DNA of 64,000 nt from assembly GCF_004116385.1 (NCBI RefSeq), contig NZ_PEIB01000020.1, positions 1 to 64,000 of the forward strand, given 5' to 3'. The first letter of the stretch is position 1, and every line of letters starts with the position of its first letter. A program made the position numbers and the translations under genes. Of the stretch, positions 39,155 through 50,843 are shown piece by piece. Source of the stretch: Veronia nyctiphanis (lineage in GTDB: Bacteria; Pseudomonadota; Gammaproteobacteria; Enterobacterales; Vibrionaceae). The notes beneath the pieces are model-generated. The model had not been told where the DNA came from and did not search any database. It saw nothing but the letters and a program-made list of their open reading frames with translations.

Positions 39155-41481
39155 TCAGAATTGCGTACCCAGGCTCAAGTAAACAGAATCATATCCTTTT
39201 TCGGTCAATCCATACGCCAATAGTACCGGCCCAATTATCGTATCCATGCCAGCAAAGACACTGCCTGCGTTATAGAAAGGGATGTCGTCAAACGACAAGC
39301 CTGCGCCATTCCATATTGCTGCACGTTCAATAGAAGCCCCCACATATAAAGGCGTTTTGAATAACCCGAAATCATTATCCTGAAGGCGATACCTGTATAT
39401 CAGCGATCCAAGTACGCTGTTGTTACCAATCAGGCGACCTCTGGGCAATCCCGATAGATTGAAAAGCCACCCAACTCACGAGGCTCAATAAGGAGGTTGG
39501 TCTGTTTATAGCTACCAAACGCCGAGACCTCAGTAACATCAAGAATATTTGCGGTTCCAGAATAGGTTAGTTTCCCAGATAACGTGTGTTTGTCATAACT
39601 CGCCGCATGGAGTAGCTCAACATCTAATTGCTTCGACTTTATGTCTGTCGGCCCAAGAATCGCTTCGGCGGTTAAACTGTCAGATACCCAACTATACATT
39701 GCTGACAGATAACTGCCTTTTGACGGAAAAACCCTGTCATCGAGAGTATCCATGGTGTATCTCACATAGGGCCTTTCACGCGAGAAATTGCGCTTAAATA
39801 AATTTAACTGGTTGAGCTCTCCAACCCGATACTCATAACCAATGCTGAGCTCACTCCAAAGCGTGGGTTGCCAGCTAAGCTCTCCCCCCATGCTCCATTG
39901 TTCCTTGCGCTCTATTACAAACGTATCCTTGTAAATATCGTCGGAATCTAGGCTCGGCTCATCACCAGGTTGGAAAAATTCAGTCGCTTGTGTCGCTGAG
40001 TATTTGCCCCAAAAACGACTGGTAAATTTCTGGGATGGACCCAAAGGCACAAATAGGCCTACTCCTACGGCACGGTTGTTACCCATCTCTAGCTCAGTGC
40101 TTAACTCTGCGCCATACTCACTCAAACCCGTGTTGATTATTCGCAGGCCCGTGGTGTAAAACGCGTTGTCGTTGAAATCGTCCTCAATCGAAAAACGAAA
40201 ATCTACAAAGTTAGGCCCCCAACTTCGTTCACGTACTTCAAGGTGTAATTCATTCCCTTCATCTGTTTGATGAAGGTCGTATTCAATCGATTCAAAACGG
40301 TCAAGGGCATTTAGATTCTCAATCGCGGCCTCAAGATCACGCGTATCTATTTTTCCGCTTTCTATACCCAACTTTTCTTTCAGCAAATGTTCAGAGTATG
40401 GCGAGTTATTGCTGATCGTCACCTTTGCCACCTCAACCTGATCGGCATAAACAAGTTGCTTTCTGCGTTGCTGCTTCCTCTCAACATAAGCCTGATATTC
40501 AGCGGACGACACGACCAACGGAGAGAGTGTGGCATCTGATAGCAAAGTGATTTGGTAGCCTTTCTGAAGAGCTTCTGGCATGCGTTCAAAATCAGCCGTT
40601 TCCATATCACCAATATCGGGGGTCAAAAGCACATCCTTTAGAGACATATTGGCAATTTGAGCCTCTGTGCTACTTCTTACCATGTAATTGATCAATTGAT
40701 TGGTAACTTGGTAGAAGCTCTTTAACTTGTCTGCCTTGGCATAATCGGTACCAATATCAACTGCAATAACAATGTCAGCGCCCATGTCTTTCAACACATC
40801 GACAGGCATATTATTCACGGGTCCACCATCCACCAAGAGGGTGCCATCAACATTTGCAGCGGGCAGCACACCGGGAATGGCCATACTGGCAAACATAGCT
40901 TTACTCAATATTCCTCGGTCAAGGATCACAGGGGTGAGGTTTTCGATATCTGTCGCAACAGCACGGAACGGCAAGACCAATTCATCGAATGAGGTGAATT
41001 CAGGAAGCGATCCTGTCGATTCACGCAGAATACGCTTCATATATTGCCCCTGCACGATACCCTGCGGGGTCTTTATTTCCGTTCCATCAAAGCCAATATT
41101 GACCCTGAGATTGTACTTGTCATCAGAGGCCTTCGTATTAACCCGACGCATTCCACGCTCTGCTCTATCCTGATAACCCTCAGTCCACTCGATGGATTCA
41201 ATAAGCACTTCGATATCATCAGCAGTCATCCCAGAGGCATAAAGCCCTCCCACATAAGCCCCCATGCTGGTGCCCGCAATGTAGTCAACCGGAATATGCA
41301 TCTCTTCTAGCGCTTTCAGCACACCGACATGGGCCGCGCCTTTTGCACCTCCACCACTCAGGGCCAGCCCTATCTTGGGTCTCTGCGGAAAGTCATCGGC
41401 GAAAGACGATAACGAAAATAAAAGAGACATCAGTGCCAGCATCACTGCCAATCGTTTGCTGAAAGAGAAAGCACATCCCAT
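39155..41481 (-). CDS. Patatin-like phospholipase with POTRA and beta-barrel, second paralogue (frame break)
   Basis: A paralogue of the protein at 34766-37080, about 775 residues, with the same layout: signal peptide with a hydrophobic core (LAVMLALMSLLFSLSSF), patatin domain (SGGGAKGAAH, GTSMG, DGG), POTRA-like domain and C-terminal barrel ending LSLGTQF. The last 95 residues are nearly identical in the two copies. The frame breaks at the A run 39462-39465; one more base restores GGFFNLSGLPRGR. The start is the ATG at 41481; a TTG three codons upstream is less well spaced. High similarity suggests duplication with sequence exchange in the barrel. Confidence 0.88.
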
Positions 41482-41639
41482 GAAAGCCAACCTGCTGAGA
41501 ATATGGAAAAGATAAGTACCGAGCGAACGCTAAGTCACTACCAATGACTATAAAGCAACTCAGCGCTGCAACTGAAACTTTTGAGAGGGAGAGATATTCT
41601 GCAAGCAACCAAAGGTTGCACGCGCGATCGTTGGGCATA

Positions 41640-41668
41640 AAAAAAAAGCGCCCAACTGGACGCTTTTC
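41640..41668 (-). terminator. Intrinsic terminator of lpdA
   Basis: On the minus strand an AAGCGTCC / GGGCGCTT stem (one G-T pair) with an AGTT loop is followed by eight T, at the end of the pdhR-ace-lpd block. Confidence 0.8.
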
Positions 41669-41694
41669 TTACGGTGCTAAATCAGCCAGAAGAA

Positions 41695-43122
41695 TTACTT
41701 CTTCTTCACCGCTTTTTTGTTTGGCAGGTCAGTGATTGAACCTTCAAACACTTCAGCAGCCAGACCAACAGACTCGTGCAGAGTCGGGTGAGCGTGGATA
41801 GTCAGTGCGATGTCTTCTGCATCACAGCCCATCTCGATCGCCAGACCGATTTCACCCAGCAGTTCACCACCGTTAGTACCAACGATAGCACCACCGATTA
41901 CACGGTGAGTCTCTTTGTCGAAGATGATCTTCGTCAAACCATCAGCACAATCAGACGCGATTGCACGGCCAGATGCTGCCCATGGGAATGTCGCCACTTC
42001 GTAGTTCAGACCTTCTGCTTTCGCTTCTTTCTCAGTCTTACCAACCCATGCAACTTCTGGCTCAGTGTATGCAATTGAAGGGATCACTTTAGGATCGAAG
42101 TAGTGCTTCTTACCAGAGATAACCTCTGCCGCTACGTGCGCTTCGTGCACACCTTTGTGTGCCAGCATTGGTTGGCCAACAATATCACCCACAGCGTGGA
42201 TGTGCGGTACGTTAGTACGTAGTTGCTTGTCAACGTTGATAAAGCCACGCTCATCAACTTCAACACCCGCTTTTTCAGCGTCAAGCAGCTTACCGTTAGG
42301 GATACGGCCGATTGATACCAGAACAGCGTCATAACGAACAGGCTCAGCAGGTGCTTTCTTGCCTTCCATCGTCACGTAGATACCATCTTCTTTCGCTTCA
42401 ACCGTGGTCACTTTCGTTTCCAGCATCAGGTTGAATTTCTTATTGATGCGCTTAGTGAAGACTTTGATGATGTCTTTATCTGCCGCTGGAATAACCTGAT
42501 CGAACATCTCAACAACGTCGATATCAGAACCCAGCGCGTGGTAAACGGTACCCATTTCCAGACCGATGATACCGCCACCCATAACCAACAGCTTCTCTGG
42601 CACTTCTTTCAGTTCCAGCGCATCAGTTGAGTCCCAGATACGTGGGTCTTCATGCGGAATAAATGGCAGTTCAAGAGGACGTGAACCCGCTGCGATGATC
42701 GCGTTGTCGAAGTTAACAGTTGTCTGACCGTCTTCGCCTTCAACCACGATGGTGTTAGAGCCAGTGAATTTGCCGTAACCGTTAACTACGCTAACTTTAC
42801 GCATCTTCGCCATGCCACCAAGACCGCCAGTCAGTTGATTAACAACCTTCTCTTTCCATACGCGGATCTTGCTCAGATCAGTTTGTGGTTCGCCAAAAAC
42901 AACACCATGCTCGGCCATTGCTTTCGCTTCTTCGATAACTTTTGCAACGTGCAGCAGGGCCTTCGATGGGATACAACCCACGTTCAGACAAACACCACCC
43001 AGTGTGCTGAATTTCTCGATAAGTACGGTTTCCAGACCTAAATCGGCACAACGGAAAGCCGCTGAGTAACCAGCAGGGCCTGAACCCACGACAACGACCT
43101 GGGTTTTGATTTCTTTACTCAT
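41695..43122 (-). CDS. lpdA: Dihydrolipoyl dehydrogenase (E3)
   Basis: The FAD enzyme that reoxidises lipoamide in pyruvate and 2-oxoglutarate dehydrogenases. The 475-residue protein has FAD motif GSGPAGYSAAF, redox disulfide CLNVGC, NAD motif GGGIIGLE and the C-terminal His-Glu pair HAHPTLHES. The start is the ATG at 43122; the frame is open to 43164 without family similarity. The 255-base gap before it holds a -10-like TAGAAT on the minus strand with a poor -35, so it may have its own promoter as lpd does in E. coli. Confidence 0.96.
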   Translation of the reverse strand: MSKEIKTQVVVVGSGPAGYSAAFRCADLGLETVLIEKFSTLGGVCLNVGCIPSKALLHVAKVIEEAKAMAEHGVVFGEPQTDLSKIRVWKEKVVNQLTGGLGGMAKMRKVSVVNGYGKFTGSNTIVVEGEDGQTTVNFDNAIIAAGSRPLELPFIPHEDPRIWDSTDALELKEVPEKLLVMGGGIIGLEMGTVYHALGSDIDVVEMFDQVIPAADKDIIKVFTKRINKKFNLMLETKVTTVEAKEDGIYVTMEGKKAPAEPVRYDAVLVSIGRIPNGKLLDAEKAGVEVDERGFINVDKQLRTNVPHIHAVGDIVGQPMLAHKGVHEAHVAAEVISGKKHYFDPKVIPSIAYTEPEVAWVGKTEKEAKAEGLNYEVATFPWAASGRAIASDCADGLTKIIFDKETHRVIGGAIVGTNGGELLGEIGLAIEMGCDAEDIALTIHAHPTLHESVGLAAEVFEGSITDLPNKKAVKKK

Positions 43123-43377
43123 TCTGACCTCATTGTAATCTTTTGTCCCTAACAGGCTAATCACGGATTTTATGCTTTGATTTGCTGCTTATTGTGCCGA
43201 GTGCCGTTATGAGGGCTATCCCAGTTGGGGCCGTCATTCTAGCGCCGACAGTGCGAGCAGAAAATGTTAATCCAGTTAGCCTGTGACCAATACATCAATT
43301 CGCGCCAGTTAGACCCCCGGTCTTAGCAAACCTGAAACGCTGTCGCAGGCTTGCCACTGGCGCAAACGGGTGGTGCG

Positions 43378-45260
43378 TTACAGTACCAGACGACGAATGT
43401 CAGACATTACGCCATTCAGGTAAGTAATAAAACGCGCACCCTCTGCACCGTCGATCACGCGGTGATCGTAAGACAGAGACAGAGGCAGCATCAGACGTGG
43501 TTCGAAGTCTTTACCGTTCCATACTGGTTTCATTTCAGACTTAGACACACCAAGGATACCTACTTCCGGTGCATTCACGATTGGTGTAAATGCAGTACCA
43601 CCCAAGCCGCCCAGGCTTGAGATAGTGAAGCAGCCGCCTTGCATGTCAGACGCAGTCAGCTTACCAGCACGGGCCTTCTTCGAGACTTCCATCAGCTCAA
43701 GAGACAGCTCATGGATGCCTTTCTTGTTCACGTCACGGAATACAGGAACAACCAGACCGTTTGGTGTATCGACAGCGATACCGATGTTCACGTATTTCTT
43801 CAGGATCAGGCTCTCACCGTCTTCAGACAGTGAAGAGTTGAACGAAGGAAAGGCTTCAAGCGCTTTCGCTGCTGCTTTCATGATGAACACCAGCGGGGTG
43901 ATCTTCATGCCTGAGTCTTTCTTCGCTTCAATTGCATTCTGTTCTTTACGGAATGCTTCCACTTCAGTGATGTCAGCGTTATCCCACTGCGTTACGTGCG
44001 GGATCATTACCCAGTTACGATGCAGGTTCGCGCCAGAAATCTTCTTGATGCGAGACAGAGGCTTAACTTCTGTTTCACCGAACTTGCTGAAATCAACTTT
44101 CGGCCAAGGCAGAAGACCCAGGGCAGCGCCGTCATCTTTACCAGATGCAGCCGCGCCAGCAGAACCTGATTCAAGACGCTTAAGCGCATCTTTCACGAAG
44201 TTTTGAACGTCTTCTTTCACGACACGACCTTTACGGCCAGTGCCTTTCACTTTGGCAAGATTAACACCAAACTCACGAGCCAGACGGCGAACAACCGGAG
44301 ACGCGTGTGCGTACTCGTTGTTTTCTTCAAACTCACCAGTCGCTGCTGGTGCAGACGCCGCTGGAGCCGCCGCTTTAGCTGGCGCAGATGACGCCGGAGC
44401 AGCTGCTGCTGGCGCAGGCGCCGCGGCAGGTGCAGCACCCGCTACCTCGAATACCATGATCAGAGAGCCAGTCGATACTTTATCGCCCGCTGCTACTTTG
44501 ATTTCTTTCACAGTACCTGTAAATGGTGCTGGTACTTCCATTGAAGCCTTATCGCCTTCAACAGTGATCAGAGATTGCTCTTCTTCAACCGTGTCGCCAA
44601 CCGCTACCATGATTTCGGTAACTTCTACTTCGTCACCACCGATATCAGGAACGTTAACGTCTTTTGCTGCAGAAGCCGCTGGTGCAGCTGCAGGAGCCGG
44701 AGCAGCCGCTGGCGCAGCGCCAGAACCCGCTACTTCGAAGACCATGATCAGAGAACCGGTAGACACTTTGTCACCCGCGTTCACTTTCAGCTCTTTCAGC
44801 ACACCCGCGAATGGCGCTGGCACTTCCATTGAAGCCTTGTCGCCTTCAACAGTGATCAGAGATTGCTCTTCTTCGATGCTGTCACCAATAGCAACCATGA
44901 TTTCAGTCACTTCACTTCGTCATCGCCGATATCTGGCACGTGAACTTCTTTCAGTTCAGCGGCAGCAGCTGGCGCAGGCGCAGCGGCAGGCGCTTCTGCT
45001 GCTGGAGCAGGTGCCGCTTCCGCAGCACCCTCAGCCTCAAAGATCATGATCAAAGAGCCAGTCGACACTTTGTCGCCTTCCGCTACTTTGATCTCTTTAA
45101 CAATACCCGCTTGAGAAGCAGGCACTTCCATTGATGCTTTGTCGCCTTCAACATTAATCAGCGACTGTTCTTCTTCTACTTTGTCACCAACACTGACGAG
45201 GATCTCAGTAACTTCAACCTCATCTGCACCGATGTCAGGAACATTAATTTCAATAGCCAT
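43378..45260 (-). CDS. aceF: Pyruvate dehydrogenase E2, dihydrolipoyl acetyltransferase (frame break)
   Basis: The core of the pyruvate dehydrogenase complex. Three lipoyl domains in tandem, each with the lipoylated Lys in [10 protein letters not shown], are joined by Ala/Pro-rich linkers. An E3/E1-binding domain ([24 protein letters not shown]) and the catalytic domain with [12 protein letters not shown] follow. The frame breaks at 44913: GAAGTGAAGTG should read GAAGTGGAAGTG, which joins lipoyl domain 2 in register. The result is about 627 residues, the E. coli size. The Ala/Pro linkers create long meaningless frames on the other strand. It lies 13 bases after aceE. Confidence 0.96.
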
Positions 45261-45273
45261 GTCTAATTGCCTC

Positions 45274-47946
45274 TTACGCGTACAGTGGGTTCACTTTCTG
45301 AGTGTCGATGTCGAATTTCTTGATAGCTTCAACTACCACAGACTTCTCAACATCACCACGCTTCGCCAACTCAGTCAGCGTTGCTACAACCACGTAGCCA
45401 GCGTTAACTTCGAAGTGACGACGCAGGTTTTCACGGCTATCAGAACGGCCGAAACCATCAGTACCCAGTACACGGAAAGACTCAGCAGGAACGAACGCGC
45501 GCACTTGCTCGGCGTAGTTCTTCATATAGTCAGTAGCAACGATAGCAGGCTCTGTACCCATGACTTGTGCAATGTATGGAACTTTCGCTTCATCCATTGG
45601 GTTCAGCATGTTGTGACGGTCACAATCCTGACCATCGCGAGTCAGCTCATTGAATGAGGTCACGCTGTATACGTCTGAAGTGATACCGAAGTCAGCATCC
45701 AGAATTTCTGCTGCTTTGCGAACTTCATTCAGGATGGTACCAGAGCCCATCAGCTGAACTTTCTTCTTACGACGTGCTGAACCTACAGTTTCCAGCTTGT
45801 AGATACCCTTACGGATACCTTCTTCAGCGCCTTCAGGCATTGCCGGCTGTGCGTAGTTCTCGTTCATCAGCGTCAGGTAGTAGAACACGTTCTCTTGATC
45901 AGGGCCGTACATGCGACGGATACCGTCTTGCATGATCACAGCAACTTCGAATGCGAAGGTTGGATCGTAAGAGATACAGTTAGGAATAGTACCTGCCTGA
46001 ACGTGTGAGTGACCGTCTTCGTGTTGTAGACCTTCACCGTTCAGCGTTGTACGACCAGCCGTTGCACCCAGCAGGAAGCCGCGCGCTTGTTGGTCACCCG
46101 CCATCCATGCCATGTCGCCAACACGTTGGAAACCGAACATAGAATAGTAGATGTAGAACGGGATCATTGGCAGGTTGTTGGTGCTGTAAGACGTCGCAGC
46201 AGCAACCCATGAAGACATCGCACCCAGTTCGTTGATACCTTCTTGCAGTACCTGACCAGACGTCGACTCTTTGTAGTAAGAAACTACACCGCGGTCTTCT
46301 GGCGTGTAGTTCTGGCCATGCGGGCAGTAAATGCCGATTTGGCGGAACAGACCTTCCATACCGAAAGTACGTGCTTCGTCAGCAATGATAGGAACGATGT
46401 TCTTACCAACGCCTTTGTCTTTCAGCAGCACGTTCAGGGCACGGACAAATGCCATGGTGGTCGAGATATCACGCTTCTGCTCTTCCAGCAGAGGCTTGAA
46501 GCTATCCAGCTCAGGCAAAGTCAGCTCATCAGTGAACTTAGGCAGACGCTGTGGCGTGTAACCGTGCAGCGCGTCACGACGGGCATGCAGGTACTTGTGC
46601 TCAGCAGAACCTTCTTCCAGTTTCAGGTAAGGCAGGTTAACCATGTCTTCGTCAGAAACCAGATCTTGCAGGCCAAGACGGTCACGCAGATGCTGAACAT
46701 GGCTCATGTCCATCTTCTTCACCTGGTGCGCAATGTTCTTACCTTCTGCCGCTGCCCCCATGCCGTAACCTTTAACGGTTTTCGCCAGGATAACAGTTGG
46801 GCGGTCAGAGGTTTCCTGCGCGCTCTTGAATGCAGCGTACAGTTTAGACGGCTCGTGACCACCACGTTTCAGTGCCCAGATCTCGTCGTCAGTCATGTCT
46901 GCAACCAGTGCAGCTGTCTCAGGGTATTTACTGAAGAAGTGCTCACGAACGTAGGCACCATCTTTCGCTTTCAACGTTTGGTAATCACCGTCAACGGTTT
47001 CGTTCATCAGCTGCAGCAGTTTACCTGAGGTGTCTTTCGCCAGCAGTTTGTCCCAACCGCTGCCCCAAACCACCTTGATAACGTTCCAGCCAGCGCCTTT
47101 GAACAGACCTTCCAGTTCTTGGATGATCTTACCGTTACCCATCACAGGGCCATCAAGACGCTGCAGGTTACAGTTAATGAGGAAGCACAGGTTATCCAGC
47201 TTCTCACGAGCAGCGAAAGAGATCGCGCCGCGTGATTCTGGCTCATCCATCTCGCCATCACCCAAGAAGGCGTAAACACGCTGGTTAGACGTCTGCTTAA
47301 GACCTCGGCCATCAAGATATTTCAGGAAACGCGCCTGATAAATAGCTGAAATAGGACCAAGCCCCATAGAAACAGTTGGGAATTGCCAGAATTCAGGCAT
47401 CAATTTCGGGTGCGGGTAAGAAGGCAGACCTTTACCGTCTACTTCCTGACGGAAGTTGTCGAGTTGCTCTTTAGTCAAACGGCCTTCAACGAAAGCACGC
47501 GAGTAGATACCCGGAGAGATGTGACCTTGATAATAAACCAAGTCACCGCCGTCCACCTCGTTAGGCGCACGGAAGAAATGGTTGAAGCAAGTCTCGTAGA
47601 AAGCAGCAGAGGACTGGAATGACGCCATGTGGCCACCCAGCTCAAGGTCTTTTTTCGAGGCGCGCAACACGATCATGATCGCGTTCCAACGAATGATAGA
47701 GCGGATACGACGCTCCAGGTTTACATCACCTGGGTAAGCCGGTTCTTTATCAGCTGGGATGGTATTTACATAGTTGGTGGTGATGCCGGTTGGCATATCA
47801 ACACCTTCAAGGCGCGCTTGCTCCATGACTTGCTCAAGCAGGAACTGTGCACGTTCTACACCTTCTTCACGAACGACTGATTCCAGAGCTTCTAGCCACT
47901 CTTGGGTTTCAAGTGCGTCCACGTCATTTTTCATGACTTCAGACAT
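45274..47946 (-). CDS. aceE: Pyruvate dehydrogenase E1 component
   Basis: The thiamine diphosphate-dependent decarboxylase of the pyruvate dehydrogenase complex, homodimeric type. The 890-residue protein includes the ThDP motif [10 protein letters not shown]...[14 protein letters not shown]-type segments and the C-terminal transketolase domain. Length and motifs match E. coli AceE (887). It is followed by aceF after 13 bases. A strong intrinsic terminator lies 55 bases upstream, between pdhR and aceE, so supply of transcripts depends on read-through or on an unseen promoter. Confidence 0.97.
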   Translation of the reverse strand: MSEVMKNDVDALETQEWLEALESVVREEGVERAQFLLEQVMEQARLEGVDMPTGITTNYVNTIPADKEPAYPGDVNLERRIRSIIRWNAIMIVLRASKKDLELGGHMASFQSSAAFYETCFNHFFRAPNEVDGGDLVYYQGHISPGIYSRAFVEGRLTKEQLDNFRQEVDGKGLPSYPHPKLMPEFWQFPTVSMGLGPISAIYQARFLKYLDGRGLKQTSNQRVYAFLGDGEMDEPESRGAISFAAREKLDNLCFLINCNLQRLDGPVMGNGKIIQELEGLFKGAGWNVIKVVWGSGWDKLLAKDTSGKLLQLMNETVDGDYQTLKAKDGAYVREHFFSKYPETAALVADMTDDEIWALKRGGHEPSKLYAAFKSAQETSDRPTVILAKTVKGYGMGAAAEGKNIAHQVKKMDMSHVQHLRDRLGLQDLVSDEDMVNLPYLKLEEGSAEHKYLHARRDALHGYTPQRLPKFTDELTLPELDSFKPLLEEQKRDISTTMAFVRALNVLLKDKGVGKNIVPIIADEARTFGMEGLFRQIGIYCPHGQNYTPEDRGVVSYYKESTSGQVLQEGINELGAMSSWVAAATSYSTNNLPMIPFYIYYSMFGFQRVGDMAWMAGDQQARGFLLGATAGRTTLNGEGLQHEDGHSHVQAGTIPNCISYDPTFAFEVAVIMQDGIRRMYGPDQENVFYYLTLMNENYAQPAMPEGAEEGIRKGIYKLETVGSARRKKKVQLMGSGTILNEVRKAAEILDADFGITSDVYSVTSFNELTRDGQDCDRHNMLNPMDEAKVPYIAQVMGTEPAIVATDYMKNYAEQVRAFVPAESFRVLGTDGFGRSDSRENLRRHFEVNAGYVVVATLTELAKRGDVEKSVVVEAIKKFDIDTQKVNPLYA

Positions 47947-48001
47947 GGCGATCTATCCTTTCGTTGATTGACTCATACAAAACAAAAATTTTTTGCAGCT
48001 G

Positions 48002-48044
48002 AAAAAGCGCATCCCGACAGCTTCTGCAAGCTATCAGGACGCGC
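48002..48044 (-). terminator. Strong hairpin terminator between pdhR and aceE
   Basis: On the minus strand a 17-pair stem (three G-U pairs) with loop GCAG, from GCGCGTCC to GGATGCGC, is followed directly by TTTTT. It starts ten bases after the pdhR stop and ends 55 bases before aceE. Confidence 0.85.
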
Positions 48045-48053
48045 CAATTGCAA

Positions 48054-48818
48054 CTAGTCCTTGCGCTGTTGAATTCGGCGTAAAGAGCGCTCTCTTCGGC
48101 TCTCCTCTCTGCCAAGGTCCAACAGGGTTTCCTCGATAAAAGCCAGATGTGCGTGCGACGCTTGCCGAGCCTGTTCTGGCTCTCCGGCAGTAATCGCCTC
48201 TACAATATCGGCCCTATGTTTACTCACCTTATCCACCACCTGCGGGCGGCGATTAAGTAATTCAAAGTTCTTTAAAATGTTTTGCTCCAGCAACGGAGCA
48301 AGGCTGCGAATAATATGCAGCAGCACAACATTGTGAGACGCTTCAGTCACCGCAATCAGATAATGCATCACGGCTTCGGCTTCAGCTTTTAAATCACCTT
48401 GTTGTTGTGCCTGACGAATCTGGTCGTGAAAACGGCAAATTCGTTCAAAATCTTCATCCGTTCCACGCAGCGCCGCAAAGTATGCAGAGATCCCCTCCAG
48501 TGCGTGACGGGTTTCCAACAAATCGAGTTGGGATTCAGGGTGTTCTGACAGCAAATCAAACAATGGGTCTGAAAATCGCTGCCATAACTTATCGCTGACG
48601 AAGGTACCGCCTCCCTGTCGACGGTTCAGCAATTTCTTGGCTTCCAGCTTTTGAATCGCCTCCCGTATGGAAGGCCGGGAAACATCGAACTGTTTTGCCA
48701 GTTCTCTCTCCGGTGGCAATTTCTGCCCCGGTGAAAGGCTCCCCTCAAGAATCAGACTCTCCAATTCCTTCTCAATCACATCTGAAAGCTTGGGTTGACG
48801 AATCCGTTGATATGCCAT
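48054..48818 (-). CDS. pdhR: Pyruvate dehydrogenase complex repressor PdhR
   Basis: A GntR/FadR-family repressor that releases DNA when pyruvate binds. The 254-residue protein has the winged helix-turn-helix [26 protein letters not shown] and an all-helical FCD effector domain with metal-site histidines. It heads the pdhR-aceE-aceF block as in E. coli. A perfect operator overlaps its own -10 box, which predicts autorepression. Confidence 0.95.
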   Translation of the reverse strand: MAYQRIRQPKLSDVIEKELESLILEGSLSPGQKLPPERELAKQFDVSRPSIREAIQKLEAKKLLNRRQGGGTFVSDKLWQRFSDPLFDLLSEHPESQLDLLETRHALEGISAYFAALRGTDEDFERICRFHDQIRQAQQQGDLKAEAEAVMHYLIAVTEASHNVVLLHIIRSLAPLLEQNILKNFELLNRRPQVVDKVSKHRADIVEAITAGEPEQARQASHAHLAFIEETLLDLGREESRRERSLRRIQQRKD

Positions 48819-48870
48819 CTTTTCTTATTTTATTTTTGGCGCCTGACAACCAGAACGCACTACATCGGTA

Positions 48871-48887
48871 AATTGGTAATACCAATT
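48871..48887. promoter_or_regulatory. PdhR operator overlapping pdhR promoter
   Basis: AATTGGTAATACCAATT is a perfect palindrome matching the PdhR box ATTGGT-N3-ACCAAT. On the minus strand its edge overlaps a -10 TATAAT (48885-48890), so bound PdhR would block the pdhR promoter. Confidence 0.9.
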
Positions 48888-48999
48888 ATAGAATACGTGG
48901 AAAAAGTTACCAGACAGAGGCGAATTTGTCCACTTTTACTTGGTACCGGGTATTGACAATATTCTGACGTACCAATGAAGAATTACACGACAAATGCTC

Positions 49000-49014
49000 A
49001 TTGGTCTGACCATT
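49000..49014. promoter_or_regulatory. Second PdhR-like half-conserved operator
   Basis: ATTGGTCTGACCATT differs from the PdhR consensus at one base of the right half. It lies about 115 bases upstream of the first operator, just past the ampD stop. It might be an auxiliary site; it could also be chance. The remainder of 48891-49036 shows no gene. Confidence 0.4.
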
Positions 49015-49036
49015 GGAATTTAGGTCAAAAAAACAG

Positions 49037-49588
49037 CTATTCCAATAATGCGCGATATTTGTTCCAGTTAAATGACGGTCCTGGGTCAGTTTTTCTGCCG
49101 GGTGAAATCTCTTGGTGCCCGGCAATCCGCGCCGGCGTGATCGCCGGATAGTGCGCCATCAGTGCTTTGGTTACTTGCTGTAACGCCTGATACTGCTGAT
49201 CGGTGTAAGGTAAGTCGTCCGTGCCTTCCAGCTCGATACCGATCGAAAAGTCGTTGCATTTACTTCGTCCATCAAAACACGAAACGCCTGCATGCCACGC
49301 GCGCTTATGAAAGGGAACATATTGGGTCACACTTCCATCACGTCGTATAAGACAGTGTGCCGAAACTTTAACCGCTCGGATTGTATCAAAAAAGGGATCT
49401 TCATCACTCTCTAACTGACCAAGAAAAAAGTCAGTGATAAAAGGGCCACCAAATTTACCCGGCGGCAGACTGATGTTGTGGATCACCAGAAGCGAAATAT
49501 CGTCTTCTTCACGATCATCACAATGGGGGGAAGGTATATATTGTGCACACTGCAAAAGGTGACGGGTTATATCCATTTTAAGGTTCAA
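49037..49588 (-). CDS. ampD: 1,6-anhydro-N-acetylmuramyl-L-alanine amidase AmpD
   Basis: Cytoplasmic zinc amidase that trims anhydro-muropeptides during cell-wall recycling; in species with ampC/ampR its loss derepresses beta-lactamase. The 183-residue product has the zinc ligands His in LVIHNISLPP, His in GHQEISPGRKTDPG and the Asp of the same segment, with RAWHAGVS in between. It is divergent from nadC across about 155 bases. No ampE follows, unlike in E. coli; the next gene on this strand is pdhR. Confidence 0.95.
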   Translation of the reverse strand: MNLKMDITRHLLQCAQYIPSPHCDDREEDDISLLVIHNISLPPGKFGGPFITDFFLGQLESDEDPFFDTIRAVKVSAHCLIRRDGSVTQYVPFHKRAWHAGVSCFDGRSKCNDFSIGIELEGTDDLPYTDQQYQALQQVTKALMAHYPAITPARIAGHQEISPGRKTDPGPSFNWNKYRALLE

Positions 49589-49681
49589 TTGATTGTGGCC
49601 TACAGCAAGAATAACCCCTTAAGAGCCTCTGTGCGATGCTAATCCCTCCTTTCTCTGGCACCTGACGTGGCCAAAAGGTAA

Positions 49682-50647
<966 letters not shown>

Positions 50648-50655
50648 TAGCATTT

Positions 50656-50674
50656 GCGGCGCACTTCGCGCCGC
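50656..50674 (+). terminator. GC-rich hairpin after nadC
   Basis: A perfect seven-base stem GCGGCGC / GCGCCGC with loop ACTTC lies just after the nadC stop. Only a weak T-rich tail follows (TGAACATTTCTTT), so it is a weak terminator at best. The remaining 170 bases before pilA hold its upstream region, with no clear promoter. Confidence 0.5.
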
Positions 50675-50843
50675 TGAACATTTCTTTGCTAATTCACTCT
50701 CACAATGAAACTAACCACCTAATCAATTACTTGCATTTCTTGTTTACTACTCGAAGTTCACAGTTTCTTTACTGTCTAGATTTCTTCACTGCCAGTAAAT
50801 TGACGCCACACACTGTTTACGTGTTTATACCTAGGAGATAGTA

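Noticed and set aside
34766-41481. Two patatin genes as true pseudogenes
   Set aside because: Each has only one one-base break with full-length homology on both sides and intact catalytic and barrel motifs.
44240-45049. 269-codon plus-strand frame rich in Ala, Gly, Ser and Thr
   Set aside because: It is the antisense shadow of the Ala/Pro linkers and repeated lipoyl domains of aceF; the repeat pattern mirrors aceF.
46243-47028. 261-codon plus-strand frame
   Set aside because: Antisense shadow of aceE with no domain and no ribosome-binding site.
48953-48958. Plus-strand promoter with TTGACA between pdhR and ampD
   Set aside because: No -10 box at proper spacing and no plus-strand gene until nadC, 790 bases away.
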